A stretch of 64,000 nucleotides of DNA from Sphingomonadales bacterium (GTDB taxonomy: Bacteria > Pseudomonadota > Alphaproteobacteria > Sphingomonadales > Sphingomonadaceae): NCBI GenBank assembly GCA_016721875.1, contig JADKHG010000003.1:186001-250000 (forward strand). Reading direction: 5' to 3'. Below are positions 25,985 to 35,033 of this stretch, one piece after another. The first letter of the stretch is position 1. Each line of letters opens with the position of its first letter. The notes below the pieces were generated by a model, which had not been told where the DNA came from, searched no databases, and was given only the letters and a program-made list of their open reading frames with translations. Both the position numbers and the translations under genes were made by a program.

Positions 25985-27336
25985 ATGGCCGTCATGAATT
26001 CTCACAATTTGCGCATTGCTGGCGCGGCGGCTTTGGTGGTGCTGGGTTGCACGTCGATTGGCTCTCCCGCGGCGGCGAAGCCCGATTAGTCGGAAAGCAT
26101 CAAAGCCGATTATGACGCTTCGCTTGGTGCGATGTGGGACCATTTCCACCGCAACCCGAACTGTCGTTCCGCGAATATAAGACCGCCGAACGCATGGCGC
26201 AGGAACTGCGCGCTGTTCCCGGAATGCAGGTCACCGAGAAGGTGGGGCAAACCGGTGTGGTCGGCGTCCTCAAAAATGGCGCTGGCCCGGTGGTGCTGGT
26301 GCGCGCCGATATGGACGGGCTGCCAGTGCCCGAACGCTCGGGCCTGCCCAATGCCTCGACCGTCAAGCAGGTTGGCGTTGATGGGCTGGAAATGCCGGTG
26401 ATGCACGCCTGCGGGCACGATGTGCACATCACCTCGCTCGTCGGCACCGCCCGACAACTGGCACGGATGAAAGACCGTTGGAAAGGCACAGTGGTCTTCA
26501 TCGTCCAGCCTGCCGAAGAACGCGTCGGCGGGGCCGATGCCATGGTGAAGGACGGTCTCTATACCCGCTTTCCCAAACCCAATTATGCGCTCGCCTTCCA
26601 CGTCGCCGCTGAACTGCCCACGGGCAAGATTTCGGCCGCAGAAGGCATTCAATACAGCTCCGCCGACAGCGTCGATATCCGCGTTCACGGCGTAGCCACC
26701 CACGGTGCAGCCCCGCATCTGGGCAAAGACCCGGTCTATATTGCATCGCAGCTGGTGGTTGCGTTGCAAGGAATTATCAGCCGCGAAAAAGGGCCGCTAG
26801 ACCCCGGCGTAATCACCGTCGGTGCCATCCATGGCGGGCAGAAGCACAATATCATTTCGGAATTTGTCGATCTGCAGGTCACCGTCCGCGCGAATAGCCA
26901 GGAAGTCCGCGATAAGCTGATTGCCTCAATCGAACGCGTTTCAAAAGGCGTCGGCATCGCCAATGGTTTGCCCGATGACAAACTGCCAACGGTCAAGGTC
27001 ACCGAAACCACGCCGGTCACCGTCAACGATGCTGCTCTCGCACGGCGGCTGAACAGCGCCATCGGCAACGCGCTGGGCAAGGAAGTGGTTGTACCCTTCC
27101 GCCAGACCAATATGGGCGCGGAAGATTTTGCCTTCTTTGTCGATCCGTCCTTCGGCATCCCCGGCTATTATTTCGCAGTTGGCGGAACCAACCCGGCGTG
27201 GATTGACGCAGCGAAGAAGGGCGGACCACCCATCGCCGGCCACCATTCGCCTCTGTTCAAGATTGATCCCGAACCATCAGTGCGGCTGGGCGTCGAGGCA
27301 ATGACGGCGGCTGTCTTGGATTTGCTGAAGGCTTGA
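25985..27336 (+). pseudogene. M20 family amidohydrolase, early stop plus frameshift
   Basis: GGGAGGGGCAC precedes an ATG at 25985 that reads a signal peptide with lipobox-like VLGC, then TAG at 26087-26089 after KPD. The same frame continues SESIKADYDASLGAMWDHFH, then one G is missing at about 26156 (CCCGAA for CCCGGAA) before ELSFREYKTAERMAQELR. From there the M20 domain is complete, with zinc-ligand motifs HACGHDVH and PAEERVGG and a dimerisation domain. The intact form would be a secreted, zinc-dependent aminoacylase or carboxypeptidase of about 450 residues. Confidence 0.88.
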
Positions 27337-27653
27337 TGGCGCGCAAGTCCCGCGATTATTGGGAAGACAAAGAAGAAGCGGCGGAGCCGGTGCTTTCTTG
27401 CTGGCTATGCTCGCGTCCTATGGGGGAGATTGTCGAATGGCATCACCCTGTCCCCAAAAGTCGGGGCGGGCGTGAAAAGCAGCCGATCCATCCGATTTGC
27501 CACCAGGCGGTGCACAACAACTTCACCAACAGCGATCTGGAAAGGCGCTATTCCAGCACCGAAGCCTTGCTCGGCCATGAAGAGATCAGGCGGTTTGTCG
27601 ACTGGGTCGCCAACAAACCGCCCGATTTTCACGCGCCTACGCGGAAGCGATAA
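27336..27653 (+). CDS. HNH endonuclease domain protein
   Basis: A 105-residue protein whose ATG overlaps the stop of the M20 gene (TGATG). It has CWLCSRPM, then EWHHPVPKSRGGRE and HPICHQAVHNNF, which is an HNH/zinc-finger nuclease fold with two cysteine pairs. Conserved in sphingomonads as a lone small gene; biological role not known. Its 3' end overlaps the convergent terC gene by 17 bases. Confidence 0.8.
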   Translation: MARKSRDYWEDKEEAAEPVLSCWLCSRPMGEIVEWHHPVPKSRGGREKQPIHPICHQAVHNNFTNSDLERRYSSTEALLGHEEIRRFVDWVANKPPDFHAPTRKR

Positions 27654-28620
27654 CTTCCTCTTTCGTCTTCCACAGCGAAAATCCAATCCCGCCGAGGATC
27701 AAAGCAAAGGTCACGCCAAGGCTCAGCACCGGCGGGAATTTGCCACCACTCAGCAGGAAGTCGGCAACGAAGATCTTCGACCCAATAAACACCAACACCA
27801 GAGCCAGCGCATATTTCAGATAATGGAAACGATGCACCATCGCCGCCAGTGCGAAATAAAGTGCGCGCAGGCCAAGAATCGCCATGATGTTGCTGGTATA
27901 GACAATGAAAGTGTCTGTGGTGATGGCAAAAATCGCCGGGACCGAATCCACCGCGAACACCAGGTCGGCCAGGTTGATCACAATCAGTGCTAGTAACAAC
28001 GGAGTCATGGCGCGGACCATCTTGCCGGTTTTATCGTCCGGAACTTTGACGATGAACTTTTCGCCATGCAGCTCGGGAGTAACGCGGAAATGCTTGTTCA
28101 TAAAGCGAACGACCGGGTTGCTCTCAACGTCCATTTCCTGATCGCCGCTGAATAGCATTTTGATACCGGTCGCGATCAGGAACAGCGCGAACAGATAGAG
28201 CGTCCAGTAGAATTGTTCGACCAGCGCCGCGCCCAGTGCGATCATGATACCGCGCAGCACAATCACCGCAATAATACCCCATAAGAGGGCCCGATATTGG
28301 TATTTGGCGGGAATGGCAAAATAGGTGAAGATCAGGCTGATCACGAAGACATTGTCGATCGACAGCGCCTTTTCGATGAAAAAGCCGGTATAATATTTCA
28401 TCCCTAGGTCGGCGCCCTTTTGCATCCAGACCCAGACACCGAATGCCAGCGCAATAGCAATGTAAAAGGCAGTGAGCTTCAGCGATTCGCCGATACCCAT
28501 TTCTTTGTCTTCCTTATGCAGGAAACCAAGGTCAAAGGCGGTGAGCGTTGCCACAAGGCCGATAAAGCTCAGCCAGAACCAGACCGGCGTTCCCAGCCAG
28601 TCCATCAACAGAAATTCCAT
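27637..28620 (-). CDS. TerC family integral membrane protein (Alx-like)
   Basis: A 327-residue membrane protein with about nine helices. The family residues are visible: FDLGFLHKEDKE, EKALSIDNVFVISLIF with the acidic pair, and INLADLVFAVDSVPAIFAIT. Alx/TerC proteins export manganese or support metal homeostasis and protein metalation. I saw no yybP-ykoY riboswitch in the 45 bases upstream of the start. Confidence 0.92.
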   Translation of the reverse strand: MEFLLMDWLGTPVWFWLSFIGLVATLTAFDLGFLHKEDKEMGIGESLKLTAFYIAIALAFGVWVWMQKGADLGMKYYTGFFIEKALSIDNVFVISLIFTYFAIPAKYQYRALLWGIIAVIVLRGIMIALGAALVEQFYWTLYLFALFLIATGIKMLFSGDQEMDVESNPVVRFMNKHFRVTPELHGEKFIVKVPDDKTGKMVRAMTPLLLALIVINLADLVFAVDSVPAIFAITTDTFIVYTSNIMAILGLRALYFALAAMVHRFHYLKYALALVLVFIGSKIFVADFLLSGGKFPPVLSLGVTFALILGGIGFSLWKTKEEVIASA

Positions 28621-28666
28621 CTAATTATCCCGTAACGCAAAAAAGGGAGAGGGTTTGCAACATATC

Positions 28667-28849
28667 TTATGCTGCTTGCGGACCGTCGCCTGGTCGCAGC
28701 ATTCGCTGCATCCGGTCCTTGACGGCCAATTTGAGTTTTTTCAGCCGCTGTATCCGCGCAAAGCGCGGCCAGTTGCGGCGCAGTTCACTGCGCAGTTCGG
28801 CATCAAGTTTCTGGTGATATTGCATGAGACGGAAAGTTCGATCCGACAT
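28667..28849 (-). CDS. YdcH family protein (DUF465)
   Basis: A 60-residue basic helical protein with AAGAGGAGTAATCG before the ATG. It matches DUF465/YdcH: YHQKLDAELRSELRRNWPRF followed by IQRLKKLKLAVKDRMQRML. Function unsettled; such proteins are small predicted coiled coils. It lies behind a possible 31-codon gene and a promoter with a palindromic operator. Confidence 0.85.
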   Translation of the reverse strand: MSDRTFRLMQYHQKLDAELRSELRRNWPRFARIQRLKKLKLAVKDRMQRMLRPGDGPQAA

Positions 28850-28879
28850 CGATTACTCCTCTTGAACGGTTGAAACAGT

Positions 28880-28975
28880 TCAATCGGATGATCCGGCACT
28901 CGGCAGGTGGATTCGGGGGGTAGGGGAGAGAAACCACACGACCGAGCCACCGGATACATCCGATGCGGCCGACAT
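28880..28975 (-). CDS. possible 31-residue small protein or leader peptide
   Basis: ATG at 28975 preceded by an excellent ribosome site (AGGAAGGAACGTG) and 50 bases downstream of a good promoter. It reads MSAASDVSGGSVVWFLSPTP and ends SAGSSD. No family is recognised. It is upstream of the ydcH-like gene in the same direction. Support is the translation and promoter signals only, so it may be a leader rather than a functional protein. Confidence 0.35.
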   Translation of the reverse strand: MSAASDVSGGSVVWFLSPTPRIHLPSAGSSD

Positions 28976-29026
28976 CACGTTCCTTCCTAAGAAGCGAGCG
29001 CCAGAGGGGCCCGGTCCGCAAAAACG

Positions 29027-29055
29027 TTAGTAGAGTGATTCACTCTGATTTGCAA
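29027..29055 (-). promoter_or_regulatory. promoter with palindromic operator in the spacer
   Basis: On the minus strand TTGCAA (29050-29055) and TACTAA (29027-29032) are separated by 17 bases, a good sigma-70 arrangement. A perfect dyad AGAGTGAATCACTCT (29032-29046) fills the spacer, the classic place for a repressor site. It would drive the small gene at 28975 and ydcH. No cognate regulator is adjacent. Confidence 0.55.
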
Positions 29056-29089
29056 GCGGGTTTTTTGGGTGTGATTCATAGCCTCGAGT

Positions 29090-30145
29090 TCAGCGAAGCA
29101 CCGATCGCACGTCCCTGCATTTCAGCAATAAGCGCTCATAAATCTCTGCATATTGCTCGGCAACTTTATGCACATCAAACTTTAGCGATTGCTGCAGTGA
29201 ATGCTCTGACATGCCTTTCCAGAGGTGCGGATCGGTAGTCAATCGCTGCATTGCACCGACCAAATCCATTGGCCTTTGCCCCTTCACAAGCAGCGCAGCA
29301 GAACCCGTTGTTGCGGTAATTCCTTTTATATCTGCGCAGATCACCGGCAAACCGACCGCCATCGCCTCGACTACCGCCAAAGGCATGCCTTCATGCTTTG
29401 AGCAGAGCAAAAAAGCATGATGCCCTGACAGAAATGCGGGAGCATCGGTGACTGGTCCAACCAGACTTATGTGCGGTCTGGTTGCTGCCAGATTCTGCAG
29501 CTCGCTCTCCATCGGACCTTCGCCCGCTATCAGCAGCTCTGCCTTTATGCCGCTGGCAACAAGACTATCCATCGCCGCAATCGCATCGCGATGGCCTTTC
29601 ACCTCGTGTAAGCGAGACAACATGACAAAGCGAAAGCTATCATTGCTTTGCGGGGGTTGGGCGCGATGTCCTGCGAACAGCTCCAACGATATTCCATTTG
29701 CAACGAGTTCGACCGTCCGGCCAGCAATTCGGGAATAGAGTTTCGCCAGAGGCTCCGAAACTGCTGTCAACTGATCCATCGCGCGCAGACCTTGCCGGAT
29801 CGAATAAAGCCAACGCCAATTTCTTTCCATGCCGACATGAATTGTCGCAACACTTGGTCCTGCATGTCCGCTCTGTCTGACATAATGCGCACTGATATGA
29901 CCTTGCGCATGAACCAAGTCGAATGGTCCCAATGCCGACCGCAGGGATTTGGCAAAACTCGCGCTATTCCGGTTGATTGCCAGCACCGGCGCATCGCATG
30001 CGATTTGCGCTGCGTCGCCAATATCGGGATCGTAGAAGATCAGGGCAGGCTCTATTCCCAACGCATAACTATGGCGACACAACTCGGCGACCATCCGTTC
30101 CCGGCCACCTGTGACCATATTGGGGAGAAGATGCGCAACTCGCAT
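29090..30145 (-). CDS. glycosyltransferase family 4 protein
   Basis: A 351-residue GT-B glycosyltransferase. The N-terminal half has VAHLLPNMVTGGRERMVAEL, the C-terminal half RFVMLSRLHEVKGH, LLIAGEGPMESEL and the donor-binding SKHEGMPLAVVEAMAVGLPV with the EGxP and E motifs. GT4 enzymes move a sugar from a nucleotide donor with retention. It starts 24 bases behind the radical SAM gene, so the two are likely one operon. Acceptor unknown; polysaccharide or lipid is plausible. Confidence 0.9.
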   Translation of the reverse strand: MRVAHLLPNMVTGGRERMVAELCRHSYALGIEPALIFYDPDIGDAAQIACDAPVLAINRNSASFAKSLRSALGPFDLVHAQGHISAHYVRQSGHAGPSVATIHVGMERNWRWLYSIRQGLRAMDQLTAVSEPLAKLYSRIAGRTVELVANGISLELFAGHRAQPPQSNDSFRFVMLSRLHEVKGHRDAIAAMDSLVASGIKAELLIAGEGPMESELQNLAATRPHISLVGPVTDAPAFLSGHHAFLLCSKHEGMPLAVVEAMAVGLPVICADIKGITATTGSAALLVKGQRPMDLVGAMQRLTTDPHLWKGMSEHSLQQSLKFDVHKVAEQYAEIYERLLLKCRDVRSVLR

Positions 30146-30169
30146 TCTCACAACGCCTGAAGTTCGGAT

Positions 30170-31294
30170 CTAGCCCGCACGATCGTTAGCCATCGCGGTA
30201 TATTTGCGAAGCGACGGTCCGTGCTTTTCGACCCGCGATGCTGCCTCGCAATGGCAATTCGGGCAATTGAGCTGAAAGGCATCACGAGCGGCCTTATGAT
30301 GTGCTGGAGAATATAGCATATCCCTCAGCCGTTTTTCGTGCAGGTTACCGAGCATGAAGGTGACATAGCATAGCATCACCGATCCGTCGGCACCGACCCA
30401 AAGCAATTTGCGCGCATCGCAAGGCACGCGCATCTGTTCTTGCTTCAAAGCCCAGTCTTCAAACGACGCAAGTGCGACAGCGGATTCGGTCAGCAAATGT
30501 GGCTGCTTTGCCTTGATCTCGAGCAGATAGTCGATTGTCCGCCGGACATTGTCGCTGTCTTCCGGTCGGAACTGCAATTCGCGTTCCGGACCTTCCTGAA
30601 AATAAGGCAGTGAGTAGTGGACCACATCGACATGGATACTGGCATCATAGCGCTCGGCAAAACGCTTTACCTCATCGACGGCTTCGATATTGGCGCTGCG
30701 TCTTGAAAGCAGGAAATTGAATTGCAGGTCGAGCTTGCTCGCGTCGTAGCTGCGCCTGACATTATTCAGGCTTTCCACCATGCGGTCGAACCGTCCGGGG
30801 CGTTGCACATATTCGTCAAACGCCGTTCCCTGTCCGTAATACCCCATGGTGATCTTGCGGAGCCCCGCCGCATGCAGCGCGTCGATTTTCTGATCGAGGA
30901 TCAGTGCGTTGGTTGTCATATAACAGCCGACGCCCAAGCTGTTGGTCAACTCTACCATTTCAACCACATCGGGATGCAGCAAAGGCTCTCCACCATAGAG
31001 CCGAACTGCTGGCACTTTGGCGGCGGCGGCATCTTCGATCAGATCGCGATAAACCTGCATTGGCAACACCGATCCGGGCATGAAATCGCGGCCATATTTG
31101 CACCCCATGCACCGCAGGTTGCAGTGCGCAGTGATGGCGATGGTGATTTTTTCGGTCTGTGCCCGGATGACACCGGGCCAGATTTCCCCCGCACCGGTCA
31201 ATATCCGTTCGCGTTGCCGGTAACCCGCCTTGAGCAGAGGTGCAGTTGATGGAAGTTGGCGAGCGACAGTACGGGCGATGGATTCAATGGACAT
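30170..31294 (-). CDS. radical SAM protein with C-terminal SPASM-like cysteines
   Basis: A 374-residue protein; the ATG at 31294 has GGAG upstream. The cluster motif CNLRCMGC gives Cys58, Cys62 and Cys65. YGGEPLLHPDV is the SAM-binding GGE motif. The C-terminal region has CDARK, CYVTF and CPNCHC, reminiscent of a SPASM auxiliary cluster domain. MoaA/AlbA-like maturases and sugar-modifying enzymes share this layout. Next to a glycosyltransferase; no precursor peptide gene was found nearby. Confidence 0.85.
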   Translation of the reverse strand: MSIESIARTVARQLPSTAPLLKAGYRQRERILTGAGEIWPGVIRAQTEKITIAITAHCNLRCMGCKYGRDFMPGSVLPMQVYRDLIEDAAAAKVPAVRLYGGEPLLHPDVVEMVELTNSLGVGCYMTTNALILDQKIDALHAAGLRKITMGYYGQGTAFDEYVQRPGRFDRMVESLNNVRRSYDASKLDLQFNFLLSRRSANIEAVDEVKRFAERYDASIHVDVVHYSLPYFQEGPERELQFRPEDSDNVRRTIDYLLEIKAKQPHLLTESAVALASFEDWALKQEQMRVPCDARKLLWVGADGSVMLCYVTFMLGNLHEKRLRDMLYSPAHHKAARDAFQLNCPNCHCEAASRVEKHGPSLRKYTAMANDRAG

Positions 31295-31445
31295 TGGGCT
31301 ACTCCTTCGCTGGGAGTATCGCCTACCCTCTGCCAATCAACCCCGATTTTTGAACAATCCCAATTCGTTACACTCTGGTGGCAATCGTTAATTGTGAATT
31401 GTTCGGTACAATCTGCCGCTTCTGGCCCATCCCTAAAATGCGCGT

Positions 31446-32288
31446 CTAATCACGCAGCAGTTCGTTGATTGCGGTCTTGCTGCGGGTCTGGGCATCGACA
31501 CGCTTGACGATGACCGCGCAGGCAAGGCTGGGGCCGGGTGAGCCGTCGGGCAATGGCTTGCCGGGGAGCGCGCCGGGGACAACCACCGAATAGCTGGGGA
31601 CACGACCGACAAAGACCTCACCCGTCGCCCGATCGACAATCTTTGTGGTGGACGACAGGAACACGCCCATTGCCAGCACCGCGCCTTGTTCGACAATCAC
31701 GCCTTCGACAACTTCGGACCGCGCACCGATAAAGCAGTCGTCCTCGATGATCACCGGGCCAGCCTGCAATGGCTCAAGCACGCCGCCGATACCAACGCCG
31801 CCCGACAGGTGGACATTCTTACCAATTTGCGCGCAGCTGCCGACGGTCGCCCAGGTATCGACCATGCTGTTCTCATCGACATAGGCGCCCAGATTGACGA
31901 AGCTGGGCATCAACACCACGCCTTTGCCGATGTGCGCGCTGTGGCGGACGATGCAGCCCGGGACAGCGCGGAAGCCGGCATCGCGGAAACGATTCTCACC
32001 CCAGCCGGCAAATTTCGACGGCACCTTGTCCCACCAATGCGAACCGCCTGGGCCGCCGGGGATGGTTCCCATGTCGTTCAAGCGAAAGGAGAGCAGTACG
32101 GCTTTTTTGAGCCACTGGTTGACATGCCAAGCGCCATCCGTGCCCTTTTCGGCGACGCGCCGAGCGCCGCTGTCGAGCAGATTGAGTGCTTCGACCACAG
32201 CGTCGCGCACTTCGCCGGTGGTGCCAATGTTGATCGCATCGCGATTGTCCCAAGCCTGTTCAATGGTCGCCTGCAATTGCTCGCTCAT
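31446..32288 (-). CDS. dapD: 2,3,4,5-tetrahydropyridine-2,6-dicarboxylate N-succinyltransferase
   Basis: A 280-residue left-handed beta-helix acyltransferase of the succinylase branch of lysine and diaminopimelate synthesis. The helical domain contains the hexapeptide-type stretch GAYVDENSMVDTWATVGSCA and CFIGARSEVVEGVIVE. The N-terminal helical domain and C-terminal KRVDAQTRSKTAINELLRD are typical. Its start overlaps the stop of the HAD gene by four bases. Confidence 0.96.
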   Translation of the reverse strand: MSEQLQATIEQAWDNRDAINIGTTGEVRDAVVEALNLLDSGARRVAEKGTDGAWHVNQWLKKAVLLSFRLNDMGTIPGGPGGSHWWDKVPSKFAGWGENRFRDAGFRAVPGCIVRHSAHIGKGVVLMPSFVNLGAYVDENSMVDTWATVGSCAQIGKNVHLSGGVGIGGVLEPLQAGPVIIEDDCFIGARSEVVEGVIVEQGAVLAMGVFLSSTTKIVDRATGEVFVGRVPSYSVVVPGALPGKPLPDGSPGPSLACAVIVKRVDAQTRSKTAINELLRD

Positions 32289-32971
32289 GCTGTTTCCTGT
32301 TCCTTGATGCTGTGCAGCCAGTCGGCCACATCGTCTATTTCATGGTCAATATAGCGTGGGCAATGGTTGCCCGATTCATGGTCGCCCGCATGGTTTATCC
32401 AGACCGTCGCCATGCCCAGCGCCTTGGCCGGTTCCAGATTGTGCGCCGAATCCTCAATGAACAAAGCTTTCCCCGGATTGATCGATAGAGCGCTGCACAG
32501 CGCATCATAGCTTTCGGGCGCAGGCTTTGGCCGGTGTTCCATCCGGTGAATATCGAAAATATCCTCAAACACACCGCTCAACCCCCGCGCCGAAAGCACG
32601 CGCTCGGCATAGGGCGCGTCGGCGTTGGTGAAGATCAGCTTGCGCCCCGGCAGCGCCTCAATCCCTGAGCGTAATCGCTCGCAGGGCTGCAACAACGACA
32701 GATCGACATCATGAACAAAGTCGAGATAGGCGTGCGGCTCCACCCCATGCTCGGCCATCATCCCGCCCAATGTCGTCCCATATTTGCGCCAATAGTCATA
32801 GCGGATCTGGTGTGCCTGTTCGGAATCGACCTTAAAATAATCCTCGACATAGGCCGCAATCCGGTCACGCACCTGCGCCATGATATTGTGCGCAGGATCG
32901 TACAAAGTCAGGTCAAGGTCAAACAGCCAGCAATCGACATGCGAGAAATCGGGGCGGGCGGCAGGAGACAT
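32285..32971 (-). CDS. HAD family pyrimidine 5'-nucleotidase
   Basis: A 228-residue HAD phosphatase. Motif I is CWLFDLDLTLYDP (catalytic Asp pair), motif II is KLIFTNAD, motif III has KPAPESYD and motif IV is ALFIEDSAHNL. The layout matches pyrimidine 5'-nucleotidases (SDT1/YjjG-like). It overlaps dapD by ATGA. The substrate is a family inference. Confidence 0.9.
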   Translation of the reverse strand: MSPAARPDFSHVDCWLFDLDLTLYDPAHNIMAQVRDRIAAYVEDYFKVDSEQAHQIRYDYWRKYGTTLGGMMAEHGVEPHAYLDFVHDVDLSLLQPCERLRSGIEALPGRKLIFTNADAPYAERVLSARGLSGVFEDIFDIHRMEHRPKPAPESYDALCSALSINPGKALFIEDSAHNLEPAKALGMATVWINHAGDHESGNHCPRYIDHEIDDVADWLHSIKEQETA

Positions 32972-32995
32972 GAAGGCGCGCTTAGCGGGTCAGGC

Positions 32996-33358
32996 CTAGA
33001 CCGTAAAGCTCTCACCACAGCCGCAGCTGCCGGTCGCATTGGGGTTGTTGAAGACGAAGCCGGCAGTGAATTCATCCTCCACCCAATCCATCGTCGAGCC
33101 AACAAGGTACAGCACCGAGCCACCATCGATGAAGAAAGTGCCCCCCGGAGTTTCGATGCGCTCGTCGAAAGGCACCACTTCGCTGACATAATCGACCGAG
33201 TAAGCGAGGCCAGAACAGCCGCGGCGCGGGGTCGAGAGCTTGACGCCGATCGTGCCTTCGGGAGCATTGCGCATCAGATCGGCCACGCGTTCTTCGGCCG
33301 CTGGCGTCAGGGTGACGGCGGCGGGTAATGTGCGGCGGGTTTTGGTTTCTGTGGTCAT
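32996..33358 (-). CDS. sufA: A-type iron-sulfur carrier (SufA/ErpA-like)
   Basis: A 120-residue HesB/IscA family protein. The three cluster-binding cysteines are present: RRGCSGLAY and the C-terminal GSCGCGESF. A-type carriers pass assembled Fe-S clusters to target proteins. It is the last gene of the suf run and its ATG overlaps the preceding stop (GTGATG). ErpA or SufA cannot be told apart by sequence; position favours the name SufA. Confidence 0.92.
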   Translation of the reverse strand: MTTETKTRRTLPAAVTLTPAAEERVADLMRNAPEGTIGVKLSTPRRGCSGLAYSVDYVSEVVPFDERIETPGGTFFIDGGSVLYLVGSTMDWVEDEFTAGFVFNNPNATGSCGCGESFTV

Positions 33359-33822
33359 CACAACATCCCCAATTCAAGCCGCGCTTCGTCGGTCATCTTG
33401 TCCGGCCCCCATGGCGGGTCCCAGACCAGCACAACTTCGGCATCGCCCACACCGGGAACGCTGCCGACGCGCAGTTCGACCTCGCCGGGCATGCTCTCGG
33501 CAACCGGGCAATGCGGCGTGGTCAACGTCATCGTCACCAGCGCATGGCCGCCATTGATCTCGACACCGTAAATCAAGCCAAGGTCATAGATGTTGACCGG
33601 AATTTCCGGATCGAAAATCTCCTTGAGCGCGGCGATGACCGCATCCTGCAAGGCATCATCGCCTTCGGCCACGGGTTCTGGCTTTTGCGCAAGGAAGCCT
33701 TCAAGATAGTCCTTCTTGCGCTCCAGCTTTTCAGCTGGGCTTTCGGCATCCTCGACGCGCGCCTTGGGTGGCGGCGCAACGCTATCGACTTCTTCAACCA
33801 TGATTTTCTGCTCTTCGTTCAT
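33358..33822 (-). CDS. sufT: SUF system Fe-S assembly protein SufT (DUF59/MIP18)
   Basis: A 154-residue protein. After a charged N-terminal extension of about 55 residues comes the DUF59 domain: IFDPEIPVNIYDLGLIYGVE, then MTLTTPHCPVAESMPGEVE with the conserved Cys. SufT-type proteins help mature Fe-S proteins. It overlaps sufS (ATGA) and sufA, showing tight coupling. Confidence 0.93.
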   Translation of the reverse strand: MNEEQKIMVEEVDSVAPPPKARVEDAESPAEKLERKKDYLEGFLAQKPEPVAEGDDALQDAVIAALKEIFDPEIPVNIYDLGLIYGVEINGGHALVTMTLTTPHCPVAESMPGEVELRVGSVPGVGDAEVVLVWDPPWGPDKMTDEARLELGML

Positions 33823-35033
33823 CCGAAGATCCTCTTTACCCGTTCGAGGCCGCGGACCAGTGCCGCGACGTCGCTTTCGTCATTGTAAATTCCAAAGCTC
33901 GCCCGCGCTGTCGCGGGGACGCCCAGGTGCTCCATCAGCGGTTGCGCGCAATGATGGCCGGCGCGGATCGCCACACCTTCCTCGTCCAATATTGTGCCGA
34001 TGTCGTGCGGATGCACCCCTTCCATACTGAAAGAGACGATCCCCGCTGCATCTTCGGGACCATAGAGTTGGACCGAGCTGATCGAACGCAACGCCGCGCG
34101 GGTCTGGCGAACCAGCTCGGCTTCGTGCGCTTGGATCGACTCCAGTCCGATAGCCTCAACATATTCGATCGCCGCATGCAGCCCGATCGCCTCGATTATC
34201 GCGGGCGTCCCGGCTTCAAACCGTGTCGGCGTAGGGGCATAGGTGGTCTTTTCGAAGGTCACCCGGTCAATCATCGACCCGCCGCCCTGATAGGGTGGCA
34301 TGGCGTCGAGCAACCCCTTCTTTCCCCAAAGCGCGCCAATGCCAGTGGGGCCGTAAAGTTTATGCGCGGAAAAGACGTAGAAATCGCAGTCGAGATCGGC
34401 GACGTCGACGGGCAATCGCGGGACTGCCTGGCAGCCGTCAATCAGAATCACCGCATCTACGTTATGGGCCATGCGTGATGCGCGTTTTACGTCGAGAACT
34501 GATCCTAACACATTGGAAACATGTGCAAATGATACAAAAACATGTTCCGGGGTGAGCATCGCCTCGGCAGCGTCCAGATCGATGCACCCATCGGCGGTCA
34601 ACGGACATACATCGACCTCATATCCGGCAAGCTGCCACGGCACGATATTGCTGTGATGCTCCAGCTGGCTAAGCAGCACACGGCCCTTTTTCGGATAGCA
34701 CTGCGCCACCAGATTGATCGCCTCGGTCGCGCCTCGGACGAAGACGATTTCGTCCTCCTGCCCGCCGATAAACGACGCCACCCGTCGCCGCGCTGCCTCA
34801 TAGGCCAGCGTCATATTGGCCGAGCGCGCATAGACGCCGCGATGGACGGTCGCATAATCCGCACCGCCCGCACGCATCATCGCGTCGAGCACGGCCTGCG
34901 GTTTCTGCGCGGTCGCAGCGGTATCGAGATAGTGCCAATCACGCACACCGGGAAATTGCTCGCGCAGTTCACGGCGCAGCCCGCCGCCTTCATTTTCCCA
35001 GCGACCGAGCGCGCGTTCGGAGACGATTGCCAT
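33819..35033 (-). CDS. sufS: cysteine desulfurase SufS
   Basis: A 404-residue PLP enzyme that removes sulfur from cysteine for cluster assembly. The PLP lysine is in FSAHKLYGPTGIG, the active-site cysteine in IRAGHHCAQPLM. YLDTAATAQKPQ and TVHRGVYARSA are typical group II (SufS/CsdA) signatures. The start overlaps the sufD stop by ATGA. No sufE is seen in the window. Confidence 0.95.
   Translation of the reverse strand: MAIVSERALGRWENEGGGLRRELREQFPGVRDWHYLDTAATAQKPQAVLDAMMRAGGADYATVHRGVYARSANMTLAYEAARRRVASFIGGQEDEIVFVRGATEAINLVAQCYPKKGRVLLSQLEHHSNIVPWQLAGYEVDVCPLTADGCIDLDAAEAMLTPEHVFVSFAHVSNVLGSVLDVKRASRMAHNVDAVILIDGCQAVPRLPVDVADLDCDFYVFSAHKLYGPTGIGALWGKKGLLDAMPPYQGGGSMIDRVTFEKTTYAPTPTRFEAGTPAIIEAIGLHAAIEYVEAIGLESIQAHEAELVRQTRAALRSISSVQLYGPEDAAGIVSFSMEGVHPHDIGTILDEEGVAIRAGHHCAQPLMEHLGVPATARASFGIYNDESDVAALVRGLERVKRIFG

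Noticed and set aside
28621..28666. yybP-ykoY manganese riboswitch ahead of the TerC-like gene
   Set aside because: The region upstream of the minus-strand start is too short and lacks the expected paired elements.
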